Source: UBA4636 sp045534575 (GTDB lineage Bacteria > Bacillota > Clostridia > Christensenellales > Borkfalkiaceae). From it: a DNA stretch of 64,000 bases. The position numbers and the translations under genes are program-made. The stretch spans positions 124,001 through 188,000 of the forward strand of contig JAZSJZ010000004.1 of assembly GCA_045534575.1 (NCBI GenBank), written 5' to 3'. The notes beneath the pieces are model-generated. The model did not search any database. It saw only the letters and a program-made list of their open reading frames with translations, and was not told the origin of the DNA. Below are positions 34,424 through 41,973 of the stretch, piece after piece; the first letter of the stretch is position 1, and every line of letters begins with the position of its first letter.

Positions 34424-35362
34424 ATGAGCAAATTATTTTGTGGAATTGACTTTGGTGGAACGAGCATAAAAGGTGCGTTAATCGACCTATCGGGCAACAT
34501 TTTAAAAAAATCAAGCGTTTTAACCGAAAGCGAAAAGGGTGAAGACTTTGTTATTTTAAACATCGTTAAACTAATAAAAGATTTGATTTTAGGCTTTGAA
34601 AGTGAAGTTTTAGGAATAGGGCTTGGAATACCGGGGCTTATCGATAGCGAAAAGGGCGTAGTAGTTGTGTCAGGCAACATTGCGTGGAAAAACGTTGAAA
34701 TTGTTAAAAAACTAAAAGAGCATTTTTCATACCCTATAAAAATTGCGAACGACGCTAACGTAGCCGCTCTTGGAGAAGCAACGTTTGGTTCGGGCAAAAA
34801 TTATAAAACAAGCGTGTTTTTCACGCTCGGCACAGGTGTTGGCGGTGGAATTATAATCGACGGCAAAATTTATGCTGGCAATATGAGCGCAGGGGCGGAA
34901 CTTGGGCATATGATAACCCACCCAAACGGCGAATATTGCACTTGCGGAAATTATGGATGTTTAGAAGCCTACGCTTCGGCAACGGCTTTAATTAAGCAAA
35001 CTAAAAAAGCAATGCAAGAGAACAAAAACTCAAAAATGTGGCAAATCGGCGACATTTCAAAGGTTGACGGCAAAACGGCTTTCGATTATGCTAAAATAGA
35101 CGAAACTGCGAAAAATGTCGTTGAAAATTATATTTTTGAACTATCAATAGGTCTTATCAACGTTGCTAATATTTTTAGGCCAGAAGCAATCATTTTAGGC
35201 GGTGGGATAGCCTTGTCTGGCGATGATTTAATCGTGCCACTTAGAAAACTTTTAAAAGAAGGAATTTACGCAAAAGACTTTGGCCCAGAAGTTAAACTTG
35301 TTCAAGCAAGTTTAAAAGATGCAGGCATAATAGGCGCTGCGGTTTTGTGTATGAAAAACTAA
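34424..35362 (+). CDS. ROK-family glucokinase
   Basis: Probable cytosolic ATP-dependent glucokinase. The 312-aa protein has the ROK ATP loop CGIDFGGTSIKGALIDLSG (5-23), NDANVAALGEA (~108-118) with the catalytic Asp, and LGTGVGGGIIIDGKIYAG. The ExGH motif GAELGHMITHPNG (~157-169) is followed by the zinc motif CTCGNYGCLEAYAS (~173-186). There is no N-terminal helix-turn-helix, so it is a kinase and not a ROK repressor. AAGGAG lies seven bases before the ATG, and the gene has its own promoter and terminator. Sugar specificity (glucose versus other hexoses) cannot be read from sequence alone. Confidence 0.9.
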   Translation: MSKLFCGIDFGGTSIKGALIDLSGNILKKSSVLTESEKGEDFVILNIVKLIKDLILGFESEVLGIGLGIPGLIDSEKGVVVVSGNIAWKNVEIVKKLKEHFSYPIKIANDANVAALGEATFGSGKNYKTSVFFTLGTGVGGGIIIDGKIYAGNMSAGAELGHMITHPNGEYCTCGNYGCLEAYASATALIKQTKKAMQENKNSKMWQIGDISKVDGKTAFDYAKIDETAKNVVENYIFELSIGLINVANIFRPEAIILGGGIALSGDDLIVPLRKLLKEGIYAKDFGPEVKLVQASLKDAGIIGAAVLCMKN

Positions 35363-35365
35363 AAA

Positions 35366-35386
35366 GTCTGCCTATAACTTCATTAA
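35366..35386 (-). repeat. Dispersed 3'-UTR repeat, copy 4 (reverse orientation, diverged)
   Basis: Its complement reads TTAATGAAGTTATAGGCAGAC, which differs from the copy at 361-381 by four substitutions. It starts three bases past the ROK kinase stop. Confidence 0.4.
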
Positions 35387-35403
35387 CTCAATATTTTAAT
35401 TAG

Positions 35404-35435
35404 AAAAGATGCAAAAAATTTGCATCTTTTTTTTT
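35404..35435 (+). terminator. Terminator after the ROK kinase gene
   Basis: Stem AAGATGCAAA/TTTGCATCTT (35406-35415, 35419-35428) followed by a run of about nine Ts. Confidence 0.9.
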
Positions 35436-35566
35436 GCGTTTTGTAATAAAAATGCTAGCAAAATAATATATTTTAGATAAATTCTACAATCGACATTTTT
35501 ACATTAATTTCTATCTTTTTCGACAAAATTTTTTAATTTTGTTTTGCTATTATAGGAGGGAACAGT

Positions 35567-36313
35567 TTGAAAAGAAAGTGGCTCATTTATTTATCAGTCT
35601 TTACCGTTGTGGCAATCGTTTTCGTTATTAGCAATTCCTTTATCGATTATGCCTTTAGTCTTGGCGAAAAAAGGTTAATTCCAATATATAGCGTTGAGCG
35701 AGAAGATAAAAAAATAGCCATATCGTTCGACTGCGCTTGGGGCGTTGAAAAAACTGACGAAATTTTAAATGCGCTCGATAAATTTAACGTTAAGTGCACT
35801 TTTTTTGCCGTTAAATTTTGGGTAGATAAATACCCTGATTACGTTAAAAAAATCGTTGAGCGTGGGCATGAGATAGGCACGCACAGCGCAACGCACCCGC
35901 ATATGAGTAAACTTTCAAACGAAGCAATCGAAAACGAACTTAAAACTTCCGTTTCTAGCATAGAGGCTATCACTGGGCAAAAGGTAAAATTGTTCCGTGC
36001 GCCGTTTGGCGAATATAATAACGCGGTAATAAATAAGGCTAACGAACTTAATCTTTCCGTTATTCAGTGGGACGTTGATAGCCTCGACTGGAAAGATTTA
36101 TCTGCAAACGAAATTGCTAAAAGAATAATAAATAAGGTTAGTTCGGGCTCGATAATTTTGTGCCACAATAACGCACTTCACACCGCTAAAGCGCTTGACG
36201 AAATTTTTGCAAATTTAACTGGGCGAGGTTATGAGTTTGTTAAAATTAGCGAACTTATTTATTACGATAATTTTTATATCGACCAAACGGGAAAACAAAT
36301 TAAGAACGAATAA
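35567..36313 (+). CDS. pdaB: Polysaccharide deacetylase, PdaB-like sporulation family
   Basis: Likely membrane-anchored or secreted N-deacetylase acting on peptidoglycan or cortex glycan. Residues ~5-25 form a hydrophobic N-terminal anchor. The NodB domain (~50-235) begins with KKIAISFDCAWGVEKTDEIL, where the PdaB-type FDxAWG replaces the common FDDGP. The metal-binding HEIGTHSATHPHMSKLS (~102-118) and the FRAPFGEYN motif (~145-153) follow, then QWDVDSLDWKD and SIILCHNN. The start is TTG: AGGAGGG (35554-35560) lies six bases upstream and no better ATG exists. Spore genes nearby (spoIIID) support a sporulation role. Function of PdaB in Bacillus is spore integrity; substrate here is inferred. 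Confidence 0.87.
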   Translation: MKRKWLIYLSVFTVVAIVFVISNSFIDYAFSLGEKRLIPIYSVEREDKKIAISFDCAWGVEKTDEILNALDKFNVKCTFFAVKFWVDKYPDYVKKIVERGHEIGTHSATHPHMSKLSNEAIENELKTSVSSIEAITGQKVKLFRAPFGEYNNAVINKANELNLSVIQWDVDSLDWKDLSANEIAKRIINKVSSGSIILCHNNALHTAKALDEIFANLTGRGYEFVKISELIYYDNFYIDQTGKQIKNE

Positions 36314-36378
36314 AACGATTAAAAGTATGTAAAAAACTAATAAAAATATAAGAAAAACAAAGTTTTAAGGAGAAAAAT

Positions 36379-37068
36379 ATGCTAGAAAAACAAAACAATA
36401 AAGTGTTTTTATGTGGAAAAATCGTATCTCAAAAGGTGTTCTCGCACGAGGTTTACGGCGAAGGCTTTTACGAGATGAATTTAGCTGTGAAAAGGCTGTC
36501 CGGTCAAGAAGATATTTTGCCCGTAACCGTATCGGAACGGCTTATCGAAAAAGAAGCTCTAGATGTTGGCTCAACAATAGCGTTTTACGGTCAATTTAGA
36601 AGTTATAACAAGTTAGTTGATGGCAAAAGCAAACTAATGCTCACCGTTTTCGTTAGAGAAATCGTAAACGTTTTAGAGCCGAAAAATCCAAATGCAATAG
36701 CACTCATTGGCTATGTTTGCAAAACTCCAACCTATCGCACCACACCTTTTAATCGTGAAATTTGCGACGTTTTGATTGCAGTAAATCGTGCCTATAATAA
36801 ATCGGATTATATTCCTTGCATTGCGTGGGGTAGAAATGCGCGTTTTGTTAAAAATTTGTGCGTTGGCGATAAGGTTGCACTATCTGGCAGAATTCAATCG
36901 CGCGAATATCAAAAACGCTTTAGCGATGAAGATATTCGAACGCTCACAGCGTATGAAGTTTCAATTTCTCGCTTAGTTGCGGGCGATAATTGCGACGAGT
37001 TTGATGTTGACGCCGAATTTGGCGATGAAAATAACGAAAAAACGCAATATTTAAAGGATATCGTTTAA
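36379..37068 (+). CDS. Double OB-fold single-stranded DNA-binding-like protein
   Basis: Probably binds single-stranded nucleic acid. The 229-aa chain has two SSB-like OB-fold units. Unit 1 (~8-95) has NKVFLCGKIVSQKVF...YEMNLAVKRLSGQEDILPVTV. Unit 2 (~103-200) opens AIALIGYVCKTPTYRTTPFNREICDVLIAVNR and has YIPCIAWGRNARFVKNLCVGDKVALSGRIQSREY, the classic SSB layout. Only unit 2 looks close to canonical Ssb. The tail (~205-229) is acidic but lacks the DDDIPF tip that recruits partner proteins in Ssb. AAGGAG lies nine bases before the ATG. No neighbour hints at its role; it is not the housekeeping ssb, which normally sits between rpsF and rpsR. Confidence 0.75.
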   Translation: MLEKQNNKVFLCGKIVSQKVFSHEVYGEGFYEMNLAVKRLSGQEDILPVTVSERLIEKEALDVGSTIAFYGQFRSYNKLVDGKSKLMLTVFVREIVNVLEPKNPNAIALIGYVCKTPTYRTTPFNREICDVLIAVNRAYNKSDYIPCIAWGRNARFVKNLCVGDKVALSGRIQSREYQKRFSDEDIRTLTAYEVSISRLVAGDNCDEFDVDAEFGDENNEKTQYLKDIV

Positions 37069-37083
37069 TTTTGCTCGTTAATA

Positions 37084-37112
37084 TTGACAAATTTTAGCCT
37101 AAGTGTTATATT
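37084..37112 (+). promoter_or_regulatory. Sigma-A promoter of the HPrK-like / PqqD / S26 operon
   Basis: Perfect TTGACA (37084-37089), 17-bp spacer, TATATT (37107-37112). It shows that the in-frame TTG at 37084 is promoter DNA and that translation starts at the ATG at 37138. Confidence 0.85.
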
Positions 37113-37137
37113 AAATATAAGTTTAAAGGGGGCTAAA

Positions 37138-37839
37138 ATGGTTTATTCAATTGCGGGCGTAAATTTTAAAATCAATCTAGAATATAAGAACGCGTTGCCG
37201 TATTTAGCGCCTTATCGAACTTTTGAACAAGCAGAATTTGAAATTTCTGCGCCAAAAGATGAAGTTGAAAGCGTTTTAACTCGTTTTGGTAACGGCTCAA
37301 GGGCATACGCAGAATTTTTGGTTATCGCTTCACAAATTTCAAAAACGCTTCTAAAGCATAAACAAGGGCTTTTATTTCACTCGTCGGCAATCGCTTATAA
37401 CGATAGTGCTATTTTAATTTCAGCGCCGTCTGGCACGGGCAAATCAACCCACGCAAGATATTGGAAGGAAACTTTTGGCGATTTAGTTAAATATATCAAC
37501 GACGATAAGCCTTTTATTAGGCTAGAGAACGGCGAGTTTTACGCTTACGGAAGCCCTTGGAACGGAAAGCACGGCTTATCAAGCAATGCTAGGGTAAAAC
37601 TTAAAGTTTTGTGCTTTATTGAAAGGGCGGAAAAAACTTCGGTTGAGGAAATTGATAAAAGTTTAGTAATTCCGCTTTTTATGGAGCAAATTTTAAGATT
37701 TAACGACGAAGAATTAATAGACAATCTTTTTAAACTTTTAGATGAGTTTTTCAAAAAGGTAAAAATAGTAAAAATCAAATGCGCAAACGAAAAAACTTCC
37801 GCACAAATAGTTTTTGACGGAATTAAGGAGTTTTTATGA
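37138..37839 (+). CDS. HPr-kinase-like P-loop serine kinase
   Basis: Small soluble ATPase/kinase of the HPrK-like superfamily (233 aa). The P-loop is ISAPSGTGKSTHARYW (~98-113). It is followed by YINDDKPFIRLENGEFYAYG and the SPWNGKHGLSSNARVK segment (~140-155), the arrangement seen in HPrK-like proteins found beside PqqD in peptide-maturation loci. It lacks the N-terminal domain of true HPr kinase. A paeninodin-type relative phosphorylates a Ser of a lasso-peptide precursor, but no precursor is seen here. The start is the ATG with AAGGGGG upstream and the promoter 25 bp before that. It shares a 4-bp ATGA overlap with the pqqD-like gene. Confidence 0.8.
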   Translation: MVYSIAGVNFKINLEYKNALPYLAPYRTFEQAEFEISAPKDEVESVLTRFGNGSRAYAEFLVIASQISKTLLKHKQGLLFHSSAIAYNDSAILISAPSGTGKSTHARYWKETFGDLVKYINDDKPFIRLENGEFYAYGSPWNGKHGLSSNARVKLKVLCFIERAEKTSVEEIDKSLVIPLFMEQILRFNDEELIDNLFKLLDEFFKKVKIVKIKCANEKTSAQIVFDGIKEFL

Positions 37840-38102
37840 AAATTAAAGAAGGTTTTGTATTAAAAAAAGTAGGCAAGCAATCGGTAGTTGTTGCCGTTGG
37901 TGAAATGGCGTCAAAGTTCAATGGCGTAATAAGCCTTAACGAAACAGCCGAATTTATGTGGAAAAACCTAGAATCTTCAAAAGATTATAAAGACCTTGCT
38001 AAAAAGCTTATGGAAGAATATGATGTTGACGAAGAAAAGGCAATTTTGCACTGCAAAAAGTTTATTGAGCAATTAGTAAAGGCGCAGGTTATCGATGAAT
38101 AG
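37836..38102 (+). CDS. PqqD-family peptide-binding chaperone
   Basis: PqqD proteins are small winged-helix RiPP-recognition elements that hold the leader peptide for a modifying enzyme. The 88 aa match the family: an N-terminal beta stretch EGFVLKKVGKQSVVVAVGEMASKFNGVISLNETAEFMW, then helices with YKDLAKKLMEEYDVDEEKAILHCKKFIEQL. It overlaps the kinase gene upstream (ATGA) and the peptidase-like gene downstream (8 bp), so the three products are made in step. No radical-SAM enzyme, cyclase or peptide precursor is adjacent. Confidence 0.85.
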   Translation: MKIKEGFVLKKVGKQSVVVAVGEMASKFNGVISLNETAEFMWKNLESSKDYKDLAKKLMEEYDVDEEKAILHCKKFIEQLVKAQVIDE

Positions 38103-38547
38103 CACGAGTGATAATTCAAACTTAAAAGAAGTTTTGGAGCGTTTCGGTGTTGTTTCTCTAAAGCCAAAAGGCGTTAGCATGCTTCCGTTTATTGTCGCTG
38201 GGCGAGATACCGTAGTTTTAAAAACGCCTGAGAATTTGCCTTATAAAAAGGGTTCGTGCGTGTTGTTTGAAAGAAAAGACGGAAGTTTTGTTCTTCACCG
38301 CGTTAAAAAAATAACCGAAAGCATCGTTATAACTATTGGCGATAACGTTGCTAAATGCGACCCGCCACTTAAAAAAGAGCAAATTTTAGCCGTTATGGAA
38401 GGCTATTATAAGAAGGGAAAATACGTTGACGCATCTTCAAAATCATATAATTTTTGGGTAAAAGTTTGGTGCTTTTTACCCGTAAAAATTGTTGGAAGAG
38501 TTTTTATTAAAATCGTAAGAGTGTTTAAAAAAATGTTGAAAAAATGA
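38095..38547 (+). CDS. S24/S26 (signal-peptidase-like) family protein
   Basis: A 150-aa protein with the signal-peptidase fold signature KGVSMLPFIVAGRDTVVLKT (~25-44): the Ser in SMLP is the expected nucleophile. A GDNVAKCDPPL segment (~83-93) corresponds to the GDN motif of S26 enzymes. The general-base Lys may lie in the FVLHRVKKI strand (~65-73). The C-terminal ~35 residues are basic and hydrophobic (WVKVWCFLPVKIVGRVFIKIVRVF) and could be an amphipathic membrane anchor; there is no N-terminal transmembrane helix as in LepB. In this trio it may cleave a modified peptide. Last gene of the operon, followed by a strong hairpin. Confidence 0.75.
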   Translation: MNSTSDNSNLKEVLERFGVVSLKPKGVSMLPFIVAGRDTVVLKTPENLPYKKGSCVLFERKDGSFVLHRVKKITESIVITIGDNVAKCDPPLKKEQILAVMEGYYKKGKYVDASSKSYNFWVKVWCFLPVKIVGRVFIKIVRVFKKMLKK

Positions 38548-38548
38548 T

Positions 38549-38582
38549 AAAAGAGCGAGCAAATTTTGCTCGCTCTTTTAAG
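38549..38582 (+). terminator. Terminator of the kinase/PqqD/peptidase operon
   Basis: A nearly perfect inverted repeat AAAAGAGCGAGCAAA/TTTGCTCGCTCTTTT starting at the peptidase gene stop codon. It is symmetrical and could also act on the minus strand. Confidence 0.85.
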
Positions 38583-38595
38583 TGCTTAAAATTTA

Positions 38596-38637
38596 AAAAC
38601 CGCCCGTTAACGAAGTTATAGGGCGGTTTTTGTTATT
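38596..38637. terminator. Bidirectional terminator containing repeat copy 5
   Basis: Stem AAAACCGCCC/GGGCGGTTTT (38596-38605, 38621-38630) lies between convergent genes. Its loop and right arm (38606-38627) carry a diverged copy of the dispersed 3'-UTR repeat (TAACGAAGTTATAGGGCGG). It serves the minus-strand gene ending at 38633. Confidence 0.8.
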
Positions 38638-41077
38638 TTTTCTTGCCAAAAACTCTAGTTTTTAATAAGTAAATTGAAGTTGAGAAAATTCCAATGAATA
38701 AAACTAAAATAACTATTAAATTTCGCTTTGAATAGTATCCTGCGTCAACGATAAATGATGAGTTAATATAACCAACGCCATCGTTATAAATAATCTTAGC
38801 AACGCCGTTTTTTTCTTCGAGAATATAAACGGTTGAGTTTTCTAAAATTTCGCCAATTTGCGTTAAAAGACCTTCTTCAGCGTAAACGATTGCTTTCTTT
38901 GCTCCAATGGTTTTAGTTTTATAGTTTTGAGGAATAGAACTTGTTGCAATGCTGTTTTTGAGCATGCTTGTTGGAACGTAGCCCTCATTTTCACCCGATT
39001 TAATTAAGGAATAATTCACGCCATTAAAATCTAGGCTTGCAATGACTGTAATTTCTTGGTTAGTTGAAAGCGGTTGGTTTTTAAAATAATCTTCAATAAC
39101 TGGGTAAAGGTAGGTGTTTGCGTTGCTCACAAGATACGCCTTTTTATTCTCCGTTTTGAAAACTGCGCTATCACAGGTTACGTCAGTAATTCTTACCACA
39201 TAATATCCTTCTGCGTTTGCTACGAGATAATACCTATCCGTTTCAAAAAGTTTAACAAACTTTAAAGTTGTTTTAGTTTGCTCGTAGTTAACGTATTTGA
39301 AAAATTCGTCTTCTTTGGTGTGGGAAGGAAGGTCAATTTTGAAAATTTTTGCACCCTCGTTCACGGTAACAATTTCTGGTGAGATATTGAGTTTGTTCTC
39401 ATAATCGTTAGGAATTTGAAGTTTTTGTGGAGTGGAAATTTCAAGTTCAGTGCCTAGTTCCACGATAAAACCTTCATAAAGAGCAAACGCTCGATTGGTT
39501 GCTTCTAGCAAGCAGATTTTCTTTGCTGAAATTTGGCTAGGAAGGTTTTGTGATAGCGAAATTTGGCTTGAAGTAACAGCGTAACTTGGGTTAGTAAATT
39601 TCAAAATCTCGTTTCCGCTAACTAAAACGTAAAGATTAGTTTCAAAATCAACCACGAATGATAGTGGCGTTGACTGCAACGAAACTAAAAGCGTAGGGTT
39701 AATCTCGCTAATTTGAGAAGAATAAATTGAATAGGTTTGTTGGCTTGCGTCAAACACGCAGATATAAATTTTGCCAAACAAATCAGCCTCAATCAAATCA
39801 CCACGCCCAGCGATTGCGCCAATAGACGAAATTTCTAAAGTTGAAAGCGACAATTTATAAATAACTGCGTATTGATTGCTACTTATCGTTTCGTTGTTGA
39901 TAAAGTAAAACGCGTCTTCATAACTGCAAATAGACGTTACGTTTTTAAATGAAGATACGTCAGTTTTTATTTGAACTTGACTTAGTTTTCCGTTTTCTTC
40001 CTTAACAAGGTAGGTGTTAGAGCCGGAAGAGAGCAAAATGTAATCATCTAAAACTGAAATAATGCTAGCGCCTTGAAAACCTGATAGCGAGAGCGAGTAG
40101 TGAAGTTTATTCTCGGTGTCATAAACCTTAACGGCGTTGTTATCTAGTGCGTAAATTTTATTGTTCCCCGCTGAAATATCGTAAACTTCGCTAGAAATTC
40201 TGTTATCAGCGTCAGATCTAGAAGTTATAGCGTAATCGGTAAACCCATAATTTTGAAGGTCATATAGAGCAACGGCGTTTAGCGAACTATCGCAAAGAAG
40301 AAGTGCGTTATTGAAAACAAAAACACCTTGTGGCTCATAAACGCTACCAAGTTCTAGTTTTTCGCTCTTAACAGCAAGTGTTTTTAAGGAAGAGGCGGCA
40401 ACGTCAATCTCATAAAGCCCGTTTGGAGAGGTGAAGTAAACTTTATTATTGATAACGGCAGAAAACCTTTCGGCTGGTAGGTTGTTGATAACCTCTTGGC
40501 AACTTCCGCCAACAAATTTATAAAGTTTCTTTTCGTGGAAAAAGTAAAGATAATCTTTATCTAGCGCCATTGCTGAAACGTTATAGCCAAGGTTGAACGT
40601 TTGCGTTATCGTAAACTCAAGCCCCGTTTCCGTTTGTGAAATAGCGTAATAGTAAACGCTGTTTGAAGGGTTTGAAACAAGCGTATTGCCATAAAGCGTA
40701 AAGAAAGTTGCAACGTTTACGGGCGTTTCAAAAATTTCACTCGTTTCAAGATTTAACGAGTAAATTCTAGAGTTCGAAAGGAATAAAACGTAGCCTAAGA
40801 AATAAGAGATTTTTGAAATATTGTAATTTGTGAGTGGGTAAAATTTAAACGTTTCGTTTGAAAAGGTTATTATGCGATTGGCTTCGGCTATCACGATAAT
40901 ATCTTCATCTCGATAAACGTCGATAGGCGAGTTAAGGTCGCAAAACTCTTCGTAAGAGGCTGGCGTTACAATCGAGGTTGAAATTTTATTTTCAGTCATT
41001 GAAAAAGCCGTAGCGGTAGAAAAACCTATCGCTAAAACAAACAACAGCGTTAAAAACAATGCAAAAACCTTCTTCAT
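38633..41077 (-). CDS. Secreted, C-terminally anchored repeat protein with SH3-like domains
   Basis: Function unknown. The 814-aa product has a signal peptide (MKKVFALFLTLLFVLAIGFS, cleaved after an A-x-A-like TATAFS). It then has ~600 residues of repeating beta-strand units such as IITFSNETFKFYPL and KIYALDNNAVKVYDTENK that look like beta-propeller blades. About 150 residues of two SH3-like modules follow (KAYLVSNANTYLYPV...GYVPTSML and AKKAIVYAEEGLLTQIG...GYINSSF). A single membrane helix (LIVILVLFIGIFSTSIYLL) and a basic KTRVFGKKK tail end the protein. The open frame extends to 41134, but the minus-strand promoter covers that part and GAGG fits the ATG at 41077. The 247-aa protein at 41974-42708 shares the same end architecture. 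Confidence 0.6.
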   Translation of the reverse strand: MKKVFALFLTLLFVLAIGFSTATAFSMTENKISTSIVTPASYEEFCDLNSPIDVYRDEDIIVIAEANRIITFSNETFKFYPLTNYNISKISYFLGYVLFLSNSRIYSLNLETSEIFETPVNVATFFTLYGNTLVSNPSNSVYYYAISQTETGLEFTITQTFNLGYNVSAMALDKDYLYFFHEKKLYKFVGGSCQEVINNLPAERFSAVINNKVYFTSPNGLYEIDVAASSLKTLAVKSEKLELGSVYEPQGVFVFNNALLLCDSSLNAVALYDLQNYGFTDYAITSRSDADNRISSEVYDISAGNNKIYALDNNAVKVYDTENKLHYSLSLSGFQGASIISVLDDYILLSSGSNTYLVKEENGKLSQVQIKTDVSSFKNVTSICSYEDAFYFINNETISSNQYAVIYKLSLSTLEISSIGAIAGRGDLIEADLFGKIYICVFDASQQTYSIYSSQISEINPTLLVSLQSTPLSFVVDFETNLYVLVSGNEILKFTNPSYAVTSSQISLSQNLPSQISAKKICLLEATNRAFALYEGFIVELGTELEISTPQKLQIPNDYENKLNISPEIVTVNEGAKIFKIDLPSHTKEDEFFKYVNYEQTKTTLKFVKLFETDRYYLVANAEGYYVVRITDVTCDSAVFKTENKKAYLVSNANTYLYPVIEDYFKNQPLSTNQEITVIASLDFNGVNYSLIKSGENEGYVPTSMLKNSIATSSIPQNYKTKTIGAKKAIVYAEEGLLTQIGEILENSTVYILEEKNGVAKIIYNDGVGYINSSFIVDAGYYSKRNLIVILVLFIGIFSTSIYLLKTRVFGKKK

Positions 41078-41104
41078 AAGTAACCTCGAATAAATACTAA
41101 ATAA

Positions 41105-41134
41105 ATTATAACATAAAGATAAAAGATTTTTCAA
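41105..41134 (-). promoter_or_regulatory. Minus-strand promoter of the secreted SH3-like protein gene
   Basis: On the minus strand TTGAAA (41134-41129), 18-bp spacer and perfect TATAAT (41110-41105). It decides the start codon at 41077. Confidence 0.7.
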
Positions 41135-41224
41135 GGTATTTTTAAAGATTATATTATAAACTTAAATATTTCTATAAATATAGCACCCAAAACTTTAAGT
41201 GAAAAAAATTTTTTACCAAATTTT

Positions 41225-41408
41225 GGCATATGTTATTCGTTTTGGCAATTTTTAGTGGTAATATATTATCGAACATATGTTCGAACAAATTTGCAAAAAA
41301 TATTGTGGGTTGATAACTTGCTTGAAAAATATGCAATAAAAAATATTTTGCGGATTTTTGTTCAAAAATGGCATATGTTGTTCAAAAATCAAAATTGTGC
41401 GATATAAT
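41225..41408 (+). promoter_or_regulatory. Regulatory region in front of the phage-like cassette
   Basis: Two direct repeats GGCATATGTTRTTC lie at 41225-41238 and 41370-41383. They flank a LexA palindrome (41270-41283) and share its CATATGTT half. A perfect TATAAT (41403-41408) follows the second repeat, whose 3' half (GTTCAA, 41380-41385) is at the -35 position. The arrangement suggests a repressor-controlled promoter. The rest of the 350-bp gap is A+T-rich without a gene. Confidence 0.6.
41270..41283. promoter_or_regulatory. LexA (SOS) box
   Basis: CGAACATATGTTCG is a perfect palindrome that fits the Gram-positive LexA/DinR consensus CGAACRNRYGTTCG. It lies ~120 bp upstream of the promoter of the cassette's first gene, between the divergent SH3-like gene and the cassette. 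Confidence 0.8.
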
Positions 41409-41434
41409 GAAATGGAACGAAGGAGGTGCTGAAA

Positions 41435-41935
41435 GTGGAAAACGCAAGAATTATTTTAACAATGTATCCTAAAATTTTAGGTGAAATTTCATTAATAGAG
41501 AGGAAGATTTTTAAAAAATGTGTCTATTCGCACTCGTCAAGAGAATCAACTATGAAGCTTTGCGATGACGTTCTTTCGATGATTGAACAGAAGAATAAAC
41601 TACTTAAACTTAAGGATTTGGTCGATAGAGTTTTAGCGTGTTTAGATAAGCACGAATATGAACTTGTTGCGTATAAATTCTTTGATATTCGACCTATAGG
41701 CGAGTTTAGTTATTCAATGCGCTCATATTATAGAAAGCAAAACGAAGCGTTGAATCGGTTTAGTTTTTTGCTCGATTGCATAGGGCTAACAAGAGATGTG
41801 ATAGATAGTGAATATTCAAAATTAGATTTATTTAAAACCTATAAACTAAAGTTTGAACGCTCTAAAAAGATTTATTCTCCGCTATCAAAATTTGAGCGAC
41901 CAAAATTTATCAATAATAATAAAAAGGCGAGTTAA
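41435..41935 (+). CDS. Small helical, phage-type regulatory protein (putative late-gene activator)
   Basis: Not firmly recognised. The 166-aa, all-helical, lysine-rich protein has a segment YELVAYKFFDIRPIGEFSYSMRSYYRKQNEALNRFSFLL that resembles the sigma-region-4-like helix-turn-helix of phage late activators (RinA/ArpU type). Its position as the first plus-strand gene, behind a LexA box and directly before TerL, fits that role. The ORF opens at a GTG at 41426 that overlaps the AGGAGG (41421-41426), so the GTG at 41435, eight bases after the site, is the better start. The 3' end overlaps a terminator for the opposite-strand gene. Confidence 0.5.
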   Translation: MENARIILTMYPKILGEISLIERKIFKKCVYSHSSRESTMKLCDDVLSMIEQKNKLLKLKDLVDRVLACLDKHEYELVAYKFFDIRPIGEFSYSMRSYYRKQNEALNRFSFLLDCIGLTRDVIDSEYSKLDLFKTYKLKFERSKKIYSPLSKFERPKFINNNKKAS

Positions 41936-41946
41936 TTCTCGCCTTT
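41920..41946 (-). terminator. Terminator for the minus-strand SH3-like gene at 41974
   Basis: Stem AAAGGCGAG/CTCGCCTTT (41923-41931, 41938-41946). On the minus strand it is followed by TTTTTATTATTATT. It overlaps the stop codon of the convergent plus-strand gene. Confidence 0.8.
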
Positions 41947-41973
41947 GAAAACCATTATTAATTTCGTTCAAAA

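Noticed and set aside
34411..34797. 128-codon minus-strand ORF under the ROK kinase
   Set aside because: It is antisense to the conserved ATP-binding region of the kinase and lacks translation signals.
37084..37137. 18-residue extension of the HPrK-like kinase from a TTG
   Set aside because: The TTG is the -35 box of a perfect promoter, and AAGGGGG fits the ATG at 37138.
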